Numbered from the stretch's first letter, positions 1 through 9,743 are shown. The stretch: DNA of 64,000 nt from JAWKMZ01 sp041391965 (GCA_041391965.1 JAWKMZ010000002.1:62001-126000); one strand, 5' to 3'. Notes: generated from the sequence alone by a model not told the origin. Made by a program: numbers and translations.

Positions 1-1
1 T

Positions 2-2068
2 CCTGCAGGAACATGCTTTGGTGATCCAAATGATGATGTTTGGTTCCAATTTACGGCTTTACATGAAGAAGAAATTATATCAATAAATAACATTTCAGGA
101 GGTACAAATGATCTTGATTTTGCTATTTACGAAGGAACTTGCGATGCTTTGACACAAATATTTTGTTCTCCAGACATAGCTAACGTAACACCTCAATTGA
201 TTGTTGGAAACATCTATTATATTAGAGTATTCTCGGCTGGAACTGCTGATGCGACAAGTAGTTTTGATTTATGCATAAGTGAAGCACCAGGCAATGTAAT
301 TGTTGACCAAACAACCTATACAGTTGAACAACTTATTCAAGATATTTTGGTAAATAGCCCATGTGCTCAGGTTTCTAACATTACTTATTCAACAGGAACC
401 GATTATGGTCAAGAAAATGGAATTGGTTATTTTACTTCAGATGGAGTTGGATTTCCATTCCAAGAAGGGATTTTACTTACTTCAGGTGATGCGAATCTTG
501 CAAGCGGACCAAATACCAATGCTATGAGCGTTGGAACTAATTCGTGGCTTGGTGATGCCGATTTGAATGCGACAGTTGGAATTACATCTAATAACGCATC
601 AATAATTGAATTCGATTTTGTGCCATTAGCTGAAGAAATCAGCTTTGATTTTTTAATGGCTTCAGAAGAATATAATGGTAGCACAGGAGGTTCGTTTGAA
701 TGTACTTACTCTGATGCTTTTGCATTTTTATTAACAGATCCTGATGGTGTCACAACAAATTTAGCCGTCTTACCAGAGACAACGACACCAATATTAGTAA
801 CCAATATTCACCCTGAAAATCCGTCATGTCCCGCTATTAATGAACAATATTTTGGAGGCTATACGCCACAAAATTTGCCATCTACATCATTTGATGGCAG
901 AACCAAAGTTTTTACAGCTCAATCTGCTGTTACTGTAGGTGCGACATATCATATAAAATTAGTAATAGCCGATGCTACAGATAGCGCATTAGATTCAGGC
1001 GTATTTTTAAAAGCAGGAAGTTTTGACTTGGGAGAAGCTAATTTAGGTGATGATATAACCATTGCAGCAGGAACTGCTGTTTGTGGCGGAGAAGAAGTTA
1101 TTTTGAACACCAATGTTCCAAATATTAATCATATATGGTATTATGATGGTATTGAAATCCCTGGTGAAACCTCTTCAACTTTAGTAGCAACTGAACCAGG
1201 AGAATATACAGTACAAATTGTTTTTTCAAGTGCTTGTTTTATTAGTGATTCTATTATAGTTGAGTTTTTGCCTAACCCAGAAGCTCATACACCACCAGAC
1301 CTTATTGGTTGTGACACGTCACTTTCAACAGCTGAATTTAACCTTACAGATAATGATAGTGCAATTTTAGGTGACCAAAATCCTGATGATTTTACTGTTA
1401 CCTATCATTTGTCAGAACAAGATGCAATTGATAATATAAACCCACTTGTAAGCCCATATACAAATATTTCAAACCCTCAGGTTGTTTATGCACGAGTTAC
1501 AGACAATGCTACATCATGTCATGCTATTACTAATTTCTCTTTAACAGTTAATGATGTTCCTGTTACTACATTTACTACTGATTTTGATTATGAGGTTTGT
1601 CCAAATGCAACAGTACCAATTGAAATTTCAGCAACACCAAATAATTATTCTACTTCTGAAGTGACCATTAATTGGTATCAAAATGGAGTTTTAATCTCTG
1701 GTCAAAATAGCCTAAACTTGCCAGTTTTAACAGCAGGTCTTTATGAAATTGAAGTGATTTTTAATAATTCAGGGTGTTCAAGTATTACTGGTCAAGAAGT
1801 CATAGAATTAGCTCAATGTATTATTCCACAGGGGATATCTCCAAATGGAGATGGATATAATGACAATTTTGATTTGAGCAGTTTTGGAGTAACCAAGATA
1901 GAGATTTTCAATCGTAATGGTAGGTTAGTATATTCTAAGACGAACTACGTAGATGAGTGGCATGGGCAGACCAATAGTGGTGATAATTTACCAGTAGGCA
2001 CCTATTTTTACACGATGACCTATGATGGAGGGAAACAAAAGAGTGCTTGGGTTTATATAAACAAATAA
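2..2068 (+). CDS. T9SS type B sorting domain protein, choice-of-anchor L domain (5' end outside window)
   Basis: Large secreted surface protein exported by the type IX system; the gene enters from beyond the left edge. The frame is open from base 2, so the TTG at 149 is not the real start. The visible 688 residues begin with a PPC-like beta domain (DVWFQFTA, LDFAIYEGTC, YYIRVFSAG). A choice-of-anchor L domain follows, about visible residues 110-345, with the typical FDFLMASEEYNG and SDAFAFLLTDPDG. Next come Ig-like segments and a C-terminal type B signal in the last 85 residues (ISPNGDGYNDNFD, IEIFNRNGRLVY, LPVGTYFYTM). Type B cargo needs a cognate SprF-like protein, and one is encoded next. 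The ligand or adhesion target cannot be told from sequence. Confidence 0.9.
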   Translation, partial: PAGTCFGDPNDDVWFQFTALHEEEIISINNISGGTNDLDFAIYEGTCDALTQIFCSPDIANVTPQLIVGNIYYIRVFSAGTADATSSFDLCISEAPGNVIVDQTTYTVEQLIQDILVNSPCAQVSNITYSTGTDYGQENGIGYFTSDGVGFPFQEGILLTSGDANLASGPNTNAMSVGTNSWLGDADLNATVGITSNNASIIEFDFVPLAEEISFDFLMASEEYNGSTGGSFECTYSDAFAFLLTDPDGVTTNLAVLPETTTPILVTNIHPENPSCPAINEQYFGGYTPQNLPSTSFDGRTKVFTAQSAVTVGATYHIKLVIADATDSALDSGVFLKAGSFDLGEANLGDDITIAAGTAVCGGEEVILNTNVPNINHIWYYDGIEIPGETSSTLVATEPGEYTVQIVFSSACFISDSIIVEFLPNPEAHTPPDLIGCDTSLSTAEFNLTDNDSAILGDQNPDDFTVTYHLSEQDAIDNINPLVSPYTNISNPQVVYARVTDNATSCHAITNFSLTVNDVPVTTFTTDFDYEVCPNATVPIEISATPNNYSTSEVTINWYQNGVLISGQNSLNLPVLTAGLYEIEVIFNNSGCSSITGQEVIELAQCIIPQGISPNGDGYNDNFDLSSFGVTKIEIFNRNGRLVYSKTNYVDEWHGQTNSGDNLPVGTYFYTMTYDGGKQKSAWVYINK

Positions 2069-2087
2069 GAGAAAACAGAAGGAGAAA

Positions 2088-2120
2088 AGCATGCGTACAA
2101 GAAAGAAATGTACGCATGCT
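2088..2120 (+). other. Intercistronic hairpin after the T9SS cargo gene
   Basis: Perfect 12-bp inverted repeat, AGCATGCGTACA (2088-2099) and TGTACGCATGCT (2109-2120), with a 9-nt A-rich loop. It lies between the cargo stop and the PorP/SprF-like start. No T-run follows the right arm, so it is not a classic intrinsic terminator. It could protect the cargo mRNA 3' end, be a processing site, or partly attenuate transcription into the secretion-partner genes. Confidence 0.6.
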
Positions 2121-2151
2121 CTCTGACAACTAAAACAACAAACAACAACAG

Positions 2152-3063
2152 ATGAAAAAACTATACATCATCCTAGTAATGCTAATAGCATTACAAATGC
2201 ATGGACAGCAAGACCCTCAGTACACACAGTACATGTATAACATGAATGTCATCAATCCGGCTTACGCAGGCTCCAAGGAGCATTTATCATTTGGATTTTT
2301 ATATCGCACCCAATGGGTTGGAATAGATGGAGCACCAAAGACAGGGACTTTTTTCGGACACTTACCTGTAAGTGATAAAGTAGGCGTAGGTTTATCAGTA
2401 ATAGCTGATCAAATAGGGCCAGTAAAAGAGACCAATGCCTATGCAGATTTCTCATACACTTTAAGATTAGCAGGTGAGCATCGATTAGCTTTTGGGATCA
2501 AGGCAGGCGCGACGTTTCATGACATAGGCATCTCATACAACACTATAGATGTCATAGATGAGAACGACCCTTTCTTTGCACAAAACATCAATAGCACCAC
2601 TCCAAATGTAGGCGCAGGCGTATTTTATTACACAGACAAATACTATTTAGCCTTTTCTGTACCAAACATATTAAATTCAGTGCATTTAGATGCCAATGGT
2701 TATAAGATAGGGTCAGAAGTGAGTCATTATTTTCTAACAGGAGGTTATGTCTTTCAAGTATCCCCTAACACAAAGCTAAAACCCTCTTTTTTAGTAAAAT
2801 CAGCATTTAGTGCACCTACGTCATTTGATGTCAACCTAAACGCATTGTTTTTTGAGAAGTTTGAGATAGGTGCATCATATAGATTGGATGATTCTTTTTC
2901 AGGACTTGTAAACTTTGCCATTACCCCATCGTTAAGAATAGGCTATGCATATGACAGTGTAACGTCCGACATCAAAAGATACGCACCAGCATCGCATGAG
3001 TTTATGTTGTTGTTTGATTTGAATTTCCCAAAAAATGTATCCCGATCACCACGATATTTCTAA
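2152..3063 (+). CDS. PorP/SprF family type IX secretion membrane protein
   Basis: 303-residue outer-membrane beta-barrel of the PorP/SprF family. It has an N-terminal signal peptide ending near HGQ, then the family hallmark QYTQYMYNMNVINPAYAGS (about residues 23-41). The rest is amphipathic beta strands ending in an aromatic residue (SPRYF), typical of outer-membrane barrels. SprF proteins assist secretion or surface anchoring of type B T9SS cargo. The gene directly follows such a cargo gene and precedes a PorE-like gene by 18 bp, so the three probably form one export and anchoring unit. It is probably a cargo-specific paralog rather than the core PorP, since no other core T9SS genes are nearby. 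Confidence 0.9.
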   Translation: MKKLYIILVMLIALQMHGQQDPQYTQYMYNMNVINPAYAGSKEHLSFGFLYRTQWVGIDGAPKTGTFFGHLPVSDKVGVGLSVIADQIGPVKETNAYADFSYTLRLAGEHRLAFGIKAGATFHDIGISYNTIDVIDENDPFFAQNINSTTPNVGAGVFYYTDKYYLAFSVPNILNSVHLDANGYKIGSEVSHYFLTGGYVFQVSPNTKLKPSFLVKSAFSAPTSFDVNLNALFFEKFEIGASYRLDDSFSGLVNFAITPSLRIGYAYDSVTSDIKRYAPASHEFMLLFDLNFPKNVSRSPRYF

Positions 3064-3081
3064 ACAGTTAAGCTAAAGATT

Positions 3082-4998
3082 ATGAAAAAAATTAAAATAC
3101 TTTTTACCTTTATACTATTGAGTAGTTTCAGCTTAATTGCTCAAAACAAAGACACCAAGAAAGCGGATAAGCACTTTTCAAGATATGAGTTTGTAGATGC
3201 CGCCGAAGATTATGCTAAGTTAATCCAAGACGGAAAAGGCGATGGTTATATTTATGGTCAGTTGGCAGAATGCTATTACAACATATTCAATACCGTTGAA
3301 GCAGAGCGTTGGTATGCCAAGGCATTAGAAACCAGCGAAAGCCCAGAGATGATTTATAAATATGCACAAATGCTCAAGGCCAACGGTAAGTATGAAGCCT
3401 CCAACACTCAAATGGCAAAATTCGCATCCATGCGACCAAGCGATGACCGAGCAGTAGCCTTTAAAGCCAATCCAGATTATTTACCAAAGATATTAGAAAA
3501 AGGCAAGAAATTCAATGTTCAGAATATGAGTATTAACACCAAGTATTCAGACTTTGGAGGCACGCTGAAAGAAGGTAAATTGTATGTAACCTCAGCAAGA
3601 AATGGAAGTAGAAAAACATACGGATGGAACGAACAACCGTTTTTAGACATCTATGAGTTTACAAAGAATGCTGATGGCACCTACCAAGCAGGCGTTTTAT
3701 TAAACAACAAGATCAACACCAAATACCATGAAGGCGTTGTATCGTTCAGTCCAGATGGAAATACGATGTATTTTTCAAGAGAAAGTTTTTTTGAGAAAGA
3801 ATACGAGAAAGACTCCATCACCAAAAACAGATACAGTGTGTTGCAATTATTCAAAGCCACCAAGACAGGTTCAGATTGGGATAATGTAGAAGGCTTTGCT
3901 TTAAACAGCGCCAATTACTCTGTAAAAAACCCAAGCGTAAGCACAGACGGAAAAACCCTCTATTTTGCATCAGATATGCCATCAGGATATGGAGGCTTTG
4001 ATATTTATAAGGCGACAATCAATGCCGATGGTAGTTTAGGCGAACCGATGAATTTAGGACAAAAAGTAAATACTGAAGGTCAAGAAATGTTTCCATATAT
4101 CAGTGACAATGGGACCTTATATTTTTCATCCAATGGTCATTTAGGCTTAGGTGGTTTAGATGTGTTCTACACCAAAGAGATCGATGGAAAAATGGCACCT
4201 ATACGTAATGTTGGTATTCCAATCAACAGCAATGCCGATGATTTTGCCTTCCATATTGATGAAGCCACAGGCGAAGGATTTGTCTCCTCCAACAGAGAAG
4301 GCGGATTAGGCAGTGATGATGTCTATGCCATTAAAAAGCTACAACCCTTATGCGATGTGTTAGTTACAGGGACAGTTACAGACATAAAGACAGGACAACC
4401 AATCAATGCAGCCAGTGTTGCATTATATGATGGTCAAGGCAATAAAGTACTATCGAAAGTGACCAACTCAGATGGTACAGTCGAATTTATTGTAGAATGC
4501 AGCAAGGACACAGCATTAGAAGTGACTATGGATGGTTATGAAAGCAGAAGAGTAGCAGTAAAAGGCACTCAAGAAGAAGAAGTAAATGTGCCCATAGCAT
4601 TAGACCCAATAGAAAAATTGATAGTAGCCGACAAGGTAGAGTTGGCACCAATTTATTTTGATTTTGACAAATCGAACATTACCTCACAGGCCGCCTTTGA
4701 ATTAGATAAGTTGGTACAGATAATGAATAAATATCCAGAGATGGTTATCAGTGCAAGTTCTCATACAGACAGTAGAGGATCAGCAGCATATAATCAAAAA
4801 TTATCAGACAGACGAGCCAAAACCACCGTTCAGTATGTGATATCAAAAGGGATAGACAAAAGCAGAATCACAGGCGTAGGAAAAGGGGAGAGTGAACCTA
4901 AGGAAGACTGTGGTTCTAATTGTACTGAAGCACAACACCAACTCAACAGGCGATCTGAGTTTGTTATCACTAGTGGCGGACCACAAATGAATCAATAA
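3082..4998 (+). CDS. PorE-like OmpA family protein (TPR, PD40, carboxypeptidase-regulatory, OmpA)
   Basis: 638-residue periplasmic or outer-membrane-associated protein. Domain order: signal peptide (1-20), TPR region (about 25-130), PD40/WD40-like beta-propeller blades (about 150-420; SPDGNTMYFSRE, STDGKTLYFASD, ISDNGTLYFSSNGH), a carboxypeptidase regulatory-like Ig domain (about 430-510; VTGTVTDIKTGQPI), and a C-terminal OmpA peptidoglycan-binding domain (IYFDFDKSNI, HTDSRGSAAYNQ, LSDRRA). This is the architecture of Porphyromonas PorE, which links the T9SS to peptidoglycan. Placement 18 bp after the SprF-like gene suggests it anchors that barrel to the cell wall. A strong terminator follows. 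Confidence 0.9.
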   Translation: MKKIKILFTFILLSSFSLIAQNKDTKKADKHFSRYEFVDAAEDYAKLIQDGKGDGYIYGQLAECYYNIFNTVEAERWYAKALETSESPEMIYKYAQMLKANGKYEASNTQMAKFASMRPSDDRAVAFKANPDYLPKILEKGKKFNVQNMSINTKYSDFGGTLKEGKLYVTSARNGSRKTYGWNEQPFLDIYEFTKNADGTYQAGVLLNNKINTKYHEGVVSFSPDGNTMYFSRESFFEKEYEKDSITKNRYSVLQLFKATKTGSDWDNVEGFALNSANYSVKNPSVSTDGKTLYFASDMPSGYGGFDIYKATINADGSLGEPMNLGQKVNTEGQEMFPYISDNGTLYFSSNGHLGLGGLDVFYTKEIDGKMAPIRNVGIPINSNADDFAFHIDEATGEGFVSSNREGGLGSDDVYAIKKLQPLCDVLVTGTVTDIKTGQPINAASVALYDGQGNKVLSKVTNSDGTVEFIVECSKDTALEVTMDGYESRRVAVKGTQEEEVNVPIALDPIEKLIVADKVELAPIYFDFDKSNITSQAAFELDKLVQIMNKYPEMVISASSHTDSRGSAAYNQKLSDRRAKTTVQYVISKGIDKSRITGVGKGESEPKEDCGSNCTEAQHQLNRRSEFVITSGGPQMNQ

Positions 4999-5032
4999 GA
5001 TTAATGGCAATAAATAACTAACCAATTTCTTG

Positions 5033-5064
5033 AAACTCTGTCTAAATTTAGGCAGAGTTTTTTA
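5033..5064 (+). terminator. Rho-independent terminator of the T9SS cargo-SprF-PorE operon
   Basis: A 14-bp stem (AAACTCTGTCTAAA with TTTAGGCAGAGTTT, one G-T pair) is followed by a T-run at 5058-5064. It lies 35 bp after the PorE-like stop codon. Confidence 0.85.
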
Positions 5065-5439
5065 TTAGAATATCTTCATCAATAAAATAGATATAAAGAT
5101 ACAAGTGATGGGAATGAGGCATAAAACCCATACACTATAACTTGTGTTTTTGCGTTGTTGGGCATTTAATACTTTCCTTTTTTTGCCGCTGTATTGCATC
5201 CAATTTTTGAAATATAATATGAATAACACGATACCAAACAATGACCAAGCTTTAGTAGAAGCTATTGTAATGACATTCATCTGGTTTAAAAATTCCGCAA
5301 AGAATATGCCAAGGACTAATAAAAACGATCCTTGCACTAATGTGATATAAAACATAGCTATATCATTTGCTGATTTTTTATACCTTCCTTTTTTAAGGTG
5401 ATTGAATATGTTAAAGAATAATTGATTAAAAAATGACAT
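5065..5439 (-). CDS. Hypothetical multi-pass membrane protein
   Basis: No family recognised. The product is 124 residues if translated from the ATG at 5439 (MSFFNQLFF); a GTG five codons upstream gives 129. There are three likely transmembrane segments, roughly residues 30-53, 62-80 and 103-122 (VLCLIPITCIFISILLM). A basic stretch (YSGKKRKVLNAQQRK) lies between helices 2 and 3. Hydrophobic periodicity and the absence of a competing ORF with better features support it as real. It stands alone, converging on the T9SS operon, whose terminator abuts its stop codon. Confidence 0.6.
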   Translation of the reverse strand: MSFFNQLFFNIFNHLKKGRYKKSANDIAMFYITLVQGSFLLVLGIFFAEFLNQMNVITIASTKAWSLFGIVLFILYFKNWMQYSGKKRKVLNAQQRKNTSYSVWVLCLIPITCIFISILLMKIF

Positions 5440-5466
5440 CGTGTTAAATATCACTAGTTAAAAAAC

Positions 5467-5498
5467 AAAACCTGTTAGCATTAAACTAACAGGTTTTT
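5467..5498 (-). terminator. Terminator after the DUF5689 lipoprotein gene
   Basis: Stem AAAACCTGTTAG (5467-5478) pairs with CTAACAGGTTTT (5486-5497), 7-nt loop, with A/T runs on both sides. It lies just downstream of the minus-strand TonB receptor/DUF5689 operon. Confidence 0.8.
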
Positions 5499-5522
5499 GT
5501 TATATAAAATTTAGTTTAAAGC

Positions 5523-6947
5523 TTATTGAGTGGCTAAGATAGTGAAATCATCTACTTGATATGCACCATCTAATGTCGTATCTGTACCAGAACCAGTAAC
5601 TTTAAAAGCCACATACAAGGTTCCTGTGTACGATGATAGGTCAATTAAACCAGAGTCAACAAACTCATACCAGTCATTACTTTGTGACGCTAACTGAGCA
5701 GAAATTGGAGTCCAAGTAGCAGCTAACACATTAGTACCATCATAATCCGTTGAGACCATAACCTCTAAGGTGTTATCTGGTGAATCTAAATGGTGTTGCG
5801 CAGTTTTAAAGTTTAAGAACTCATTTTCTTGAGCATCCATATCAATACCTGGAGAAATTAACCAACCAATGTTTACAGGGCTTCCTGAGTTGTACGTACT
5901 AAACTCTGCATAGCCATTTCCTGAGAATGTTTTTTCTCTCCATTTAAAAGTTCCAGCTTCACTAAAGTTAGTCCATCCTGGTAAATCTAAGTTGGTGTTG
6001 TTTACGGCTGTTTGGAAATCTTCACTAAATACAACTGAAAAGTCATCAATATTTAATGGTGTACATCTGTCACCAGTCATATTTACATCTGTTACGTCAT
6101 TTAATGCTAATATTAAAGAGCTACCATCAAATGTTTTTGAGATGATACCAGCAATACTACCATTTCCAGTAGGTAATAAGTTGTCTTTAAAAGATGCAAA
6201 TGAACTAGTTTCTAATTTAAAGGTTGAATATTCAAAACCTGTACATGCTTGCATCGTTCTTGAAGTATCAAAATTTTGAACAGGATCAAAGTAACGTAAG
6301 CCATTTAAATTGTCGGCAAATTCTACACCATCAAATTGTACATAAAGGCCAACATGACTTCCATTGACTTGTGAAAAAGTTAATGGTAATGGCGTTAATG
6401 TCATAGTATTTTGAGATCTAAACATACTTGTTTTTACTTGGTTTTGAGTAAGGCTAACAACGGTTGTTCCGTATTGGTCTGTCTCTGTTCCTCCACCAAT
6501 TGCAGTTACTTGGTTGCCTACTCGTTCTTCACCAACATATAAACCTGTAAGTTTAATATAAACCTCACGTCCTACGTTAAACTGATTATAAGTATCTACT
6601 TGGTTAAGAATTACTTTAATCCCTGAGGTTGGATTTTCTGGCGCATCTTGTAAGAAAAGTTCTTTAAAAAAGTTACCAGTTTGGTCAGATGAGCTTACAT
6701 AGCCTTTAACAACAATATTGGTTTCAATATGCTCTGGCATACTGTTTTGGTACATGTTTTTAACTTCAGGAATGGTTACTAAGGTCATTGTACCAGCATC
6801 AATTTGAGCTAAGATAGCATTTAAACCAGCATTTTCTTCAGTTCCTAAGCTATTAGGCACTGTATAATCGTCATCTTGTACACACGAAGACATTGTTAAA
6901 GCCAATGTAACTATCGTGAAAAAAGTTAAAATTTTGTTCGTTTTCAT
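5523..6947 (-). CDS. DUF5689 / choice-of-anchor J lipoprotein
   Basis: 474-residue surface lipoprotein. I chose the ATG at 6947 because it gives a clean lipoprotein signal (MKTNKILTFFTIVTLALT, lipobox TMSSC); an upstream ATG would add 10 residues of no signal value. The N-terminal half matches the DUF5689 pattern, an OB-fold-like domain (VVKGYVSSSDQTGNFFKEL, GIKVILNQVDTYNQF, VGREVYIKLTGLYVG). The C-terminal ~170 residues form a choice-of-anchor J (MAM-like) jelly roll (FSEDFQ, GWTNFSEAGTFKW, GWLISPGIDMDAQ, LYVAFKVTGSG). It lies 36 bp after a SusC-like receptor, where SusD would be expected, so it is inferred to be the substrate-binding partner of that receptor. Confidence 0.88.
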   Translation of the reverse strand: MKTNKILTFFTIVTLALTMSSCVQDDDYTVPNSLGTEENAGLNAILAQIDAGTMTLVTIPEVKNMYQNSMPEHIETNIVVKGYVSSSDQTGNFFKELFLQDAPENPTSGIKVILNQVDTYNQFNVGREVYIKLTGLYVGEERVGNQVTAIGGGTETDQYGTTVVSLTQNQVKTSMFRSQNTMTLTPLPLTFSQVNGSHVGLYVQFDGVEFADNLNGLRYFDPVQNFDTSRTMQACTGFEYSTFKLETSSFASFKDNLLPTGNGSIAGIISKTFDGSSLILALNDVTDVNMTGDRCTPLNIDDFSVVFSEDFQTAVNNTNLDLPGWTNFSEAGTFKWREKTFSGNGYAEFSTYNSGSPVNIGWLISPGIDMDAQENEFLNFKTAQHHLDSPDNTLEVMVSTDYDGTNVLAATWTPISAQLASQSNDWYEFVDSGLIDLSSYTGTLYVAFKVTGSGTDTTLDGAYQVDDFTILATQ

Positions 6948-6983
6948 AAGTGTTAATATTATATTTTTCATAATCAATTTTTT

Positions 6984-9743
6984 TTAAAATCTAAAGTACA
7001 CATTTACAAAGTAAGTAGCACCACGACCATACCAGTATTTTGAACCAAATACAGGTGTTGCATTACTGGCATCATCTCTTAATTCTCTATAGTTGGCGTT
7101 TCTTCCTTGTTCAAAACCGCCTGTTTTGTAAACGGCATCTAATACATTGCTTACACTTGCAAAGAATCCAACATAATAACCGTCAATTTTCCATGATTTA
7201 CCACCAACAAGATTGATGTTCATATAATTATCAAACTTTTCTTGTTTTAATAATTGTTTGGCAACTTGTGGATCATAATCATTAAATGGTAAGCCATCAG
7301 AATCTAAATAAAAGTTTTTGGTTCTGGTTAATGGGCTCACATCTACGTATGTATTATCAAAAAAGTTTGCTGTTGCACCAAACCACCAATAATCTGGGTC
7401 ACGGTATTCAAAACCTACTGAATATGCTGTTTGTGGTCCGCCAGCCAATTTGTAGTTTTTTAAATTTGATTTTCCGTAATCAATTCTATTATCCATTGAT
7501 GTAAAGCTTGAAGATGTTAACACCAAATTAGGGTTATTTGCATAGGTGTATTGACCAACAGCTGCAACACCTTTTAATTTAATTGTTGGTGTTACTTGGG
7601 CTTCAATTCCAAATTCTGCACCAATGTGTTTTTTGTCAATACCTTGTAAAATTTCTTGCACAAAAGCCGAAGTGTCATTTTCTGAAATGTCATAGCCACT
7701 TAAACCGTCAGCATAATAAAATGAAATTTCATTGGCATTTTCCATTTTGGCATAATATCCTGTTAATTTAGCTTTTACTATGGATGAACGGAAAATGTAA
7801 CTTGCATCAACAGATGTTACTTTTTCTTCAGAAAGACCACTTACAACACGATTGTTTTCTCTAGAATTTGAATATGTGTTTCGTAAAGAAGGCGCTTTAG
7901 TGATATAGCCAGCATTAAAATCTAAAAGATGTTTTCCTGTAATTTTATAGGTCAATCCTGCTTTTGCACCAAGACCACTAAAACTTAATTTTTTACCTTT
8001 TCCTAATGAATTACCTATATATGATTCATGTTCAAATAAACCTTCTCTTTGGTAAGTTGTATGTGTTAAGCTTGCAGCAGCATAAAAATCGACTTTATTG
8101 TACTTAAATTGAGCTTGAGCAAAACCAGAAAGAATATTTGCATACAAATTATAATTGTACTTTATTTTTCCGCCTTTGCCTACAATTTGGTTTGGATGTT
8201 GTAAATCAAATTGAACATTATCAAAAGAATCTACATTCAAATAACCGTTAGATCCTAATAAGTCTATAATTTCAGCAAAGTTTTCAGATTTTAAATGACT
8301 GTAATTAACAGATCCATTAATTGTGATATTGTCATTAATATCTGTAGTTAAAATGGTGTTTGCAGTAAGTTGTTTGTCATCGTTTCTGTCTTCATACAAA
8401 ACATATGCGGCAGACAAACCATTAATGTTATTGGTTAAATTGGCATCATACATTCTGTTCCAATCTATTTGACCATCGTTTAAGAAATTTTGTTCTAATT
8501 GGTATGCCGTTGCATAATCTGGACCATTTGGATCGGCTAAAGCATAACTTGGTAATTTTTGATAGTAAGTAGCTGTTGGATTTGGACCACCAGGATAATC
8601 TAAACGACTATTTCCTATTTTTCCAAATTGATAACCTATATTAGTATTTAGTGATGTTTTATTGCTAATAGTCCAGTAATGGTTTAACATTAATATTGGC
8701 TCAACAACTTCTTTAACTCTGGAGTTGCGTTTTTCTCCATCTTGCCAACCCCAATATTCATTATATTTAATACCTTTTAGGTCATAAACTTCTTGTGTGT
8801 TTGGAGATGATTTACCTCTGCGGTTTGGCGCATAAATGGAGGTAAAGTTGATACTGTGTTTATCGTTTATTTTCTTTTCAATAGACGCAAAAAAGGAGTT
8901 TGAATCATAAAAGGTTGCATCTTGGTAGCCTTCATTTCCCCAACGTCTTCCTGCTGCAGCTGTAACAGCCCATCCACCTTTCATGGCACCTGTCGCATAA
9001 CTTGCCATGACGCGGTTTGTGTAACTTCTGTCTGAAGACGAGTAAGTAAAACGGCCACCTTTTCTATACTGAGAAGCTCTGGTATTAATATTGGTAGCTC
9101 CAAGAACGCCTCCAAACGTATAATTTGAAGGTGATAACCCTGTTGATAGTTCTTGGTTTCTAACAACGTCATTTAAACCTCCCCAATCACTCCATTGAGG
9201 TCTTCCATTATAGAGTTTGTTCATTGAAATTCCGTTAATTAAAACAGCTCCATTGTCAGAATCTAAACCTCTGACATTAAAAAAGGAAGAACTAAACTCA
9301 AAAGCAGCTGTGTTTTGAAACACATCTTGTGATGATTGTAACAAACCTGAAATATTATCAGCACCTCCAGTGTCATCATTCAATTCATCATCTGTTAAGG
9401 TAATGGTAAATTGATCAACAGAATCACTCACATCAATATTTAGTGTCATGCCACTAATATCAAGTGTTTTTCCTTCGTTTACAACAATTGGGTAACGTTT
9501 GGTTACATAGCCTCGTTTTTCTACTTTTAACATTTGCTCACCAAGAGGAATGTCACTCGTAAAGCTAAATTCACCTTTTGAATCTGTTTGCGTGGTTAAT
9601 AAGGTTTTTTCAATAGAAATGGTAACATCAGGAATTGGTTCATTGGTAGTGCCATCTAAAACACTCCCTTTTACAACAGTTTGTGATACTGCTGTAAAAA
9701 CAGAAAACAATCCGAATAAGTAAATAAATAAACTTTTTTTCAT
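6984..9743 (-). CDS. TonB-dependent receptor with carboxypeptidase regulatory-like domain
   Basis: 919-residue outer-membrane receptor. Start at ATG 9743 gives a signal peptide ending AVSQ; the longer frame upstream runs through the promoter region. An N-terminal carboxypeptidase regulatory-like domain (VVKGSVLDGTTNEPIPDVTI) is followed by a plug (FNVRGLDSDNGAVLINGISM) and a beta-barrel ending in an aromatic residue (FVNVYFRF). It imports a ligand using TonB energy. It is transcribed with the DUF5689 lipoprotein gene and divergently from a secreted EEP phosphodiesterase/nuclease gene. By context the substrate may be a nucleic-acid fragment, nucleotide or phosphate ester, but this is inference. 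Confidence 0.9.
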   Translation of the reverse strand: MKKSLFIYLFGLFSVFTAVSQTVVKGSVLDGTTNEPIPDVTISIEKTLLTTQTDSKGEFSFTSDIPLGEQMLKVEKRGYVTKRYPIVVNEGKTLDISGMTLNIDVSDSVDQFTITLTDDELNDDTGGADNISGLLQSSQDVFQNTAAFEFSSSFFNVRGLDSDNGAVLINGISMNKLYNGRPQWSDWGGLNDVVRNQELSTGLSPSNYTFGGVLGATNINTRASQYRKGGRFTYSSSDRSYTNRVMASYATGAMKGGWAVTAAAGRRWGNEGYQDATFYDSNSFFASIEKKINDKHSINFTSIYAPNRRGKSSPNTQEVYDLKGIKYNEYWGWQDGEKRNSRVKEVVEPILMLNHYWTISNKTSLNTNIGYQFGKIGNSRLDYPGGPNPTATYYQKLPSYALADPNGPDYATAYQLEQNFLNDGQIDWNRMYDANLTNNINGLSAAYVLYEDRNDDKQLTANTILTTDINDNITINGSVNYSHLKSENFAEIIDLLGSNGYLNVDSFDNVQFDLQHPNQIVGKGGKIKYNYNLYANILSGFAQAQFKYNKVDFYAAASLTHTTYQREGLFEHESYIGNSLGKGKKLSFSGLGAKAGLTYKITGKHLLDFNAGYITKAPSLRNTYSNSRENNRVVSGLSEEKVTSVDASYIFRSSIVKAKLTGYYAKMENANEISFYYADGLSGYDISENDTSAFVQEILQGIDKKHIGAEFGIEAQVTPTIKLKGVAAVGQYTYANNPNLVLTSSSFTSMDNRIDYGKSNLKNYKLAGGPQTAYSVGFEYRDPDYWWFGATANFFDNTYVDVSPLTRTKNFYLDSDGLPFNDYDPQVAKQLLKQEKFDNYMNINLVGGKSWKIDGYYVGFFASVSNVLDAVYKTGGFEQGRNANYRELRDDASNATPVFGSKYWYGRGATYFVNVYFRF

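Noticed and set aside
427..684. Minus-strand ORF of 85 codons opposite the T9SS cargo gene
   Set aside because: It lies wholly inside a clearly coding frame and has no signal, start context or family features; it is an antisense shadow.
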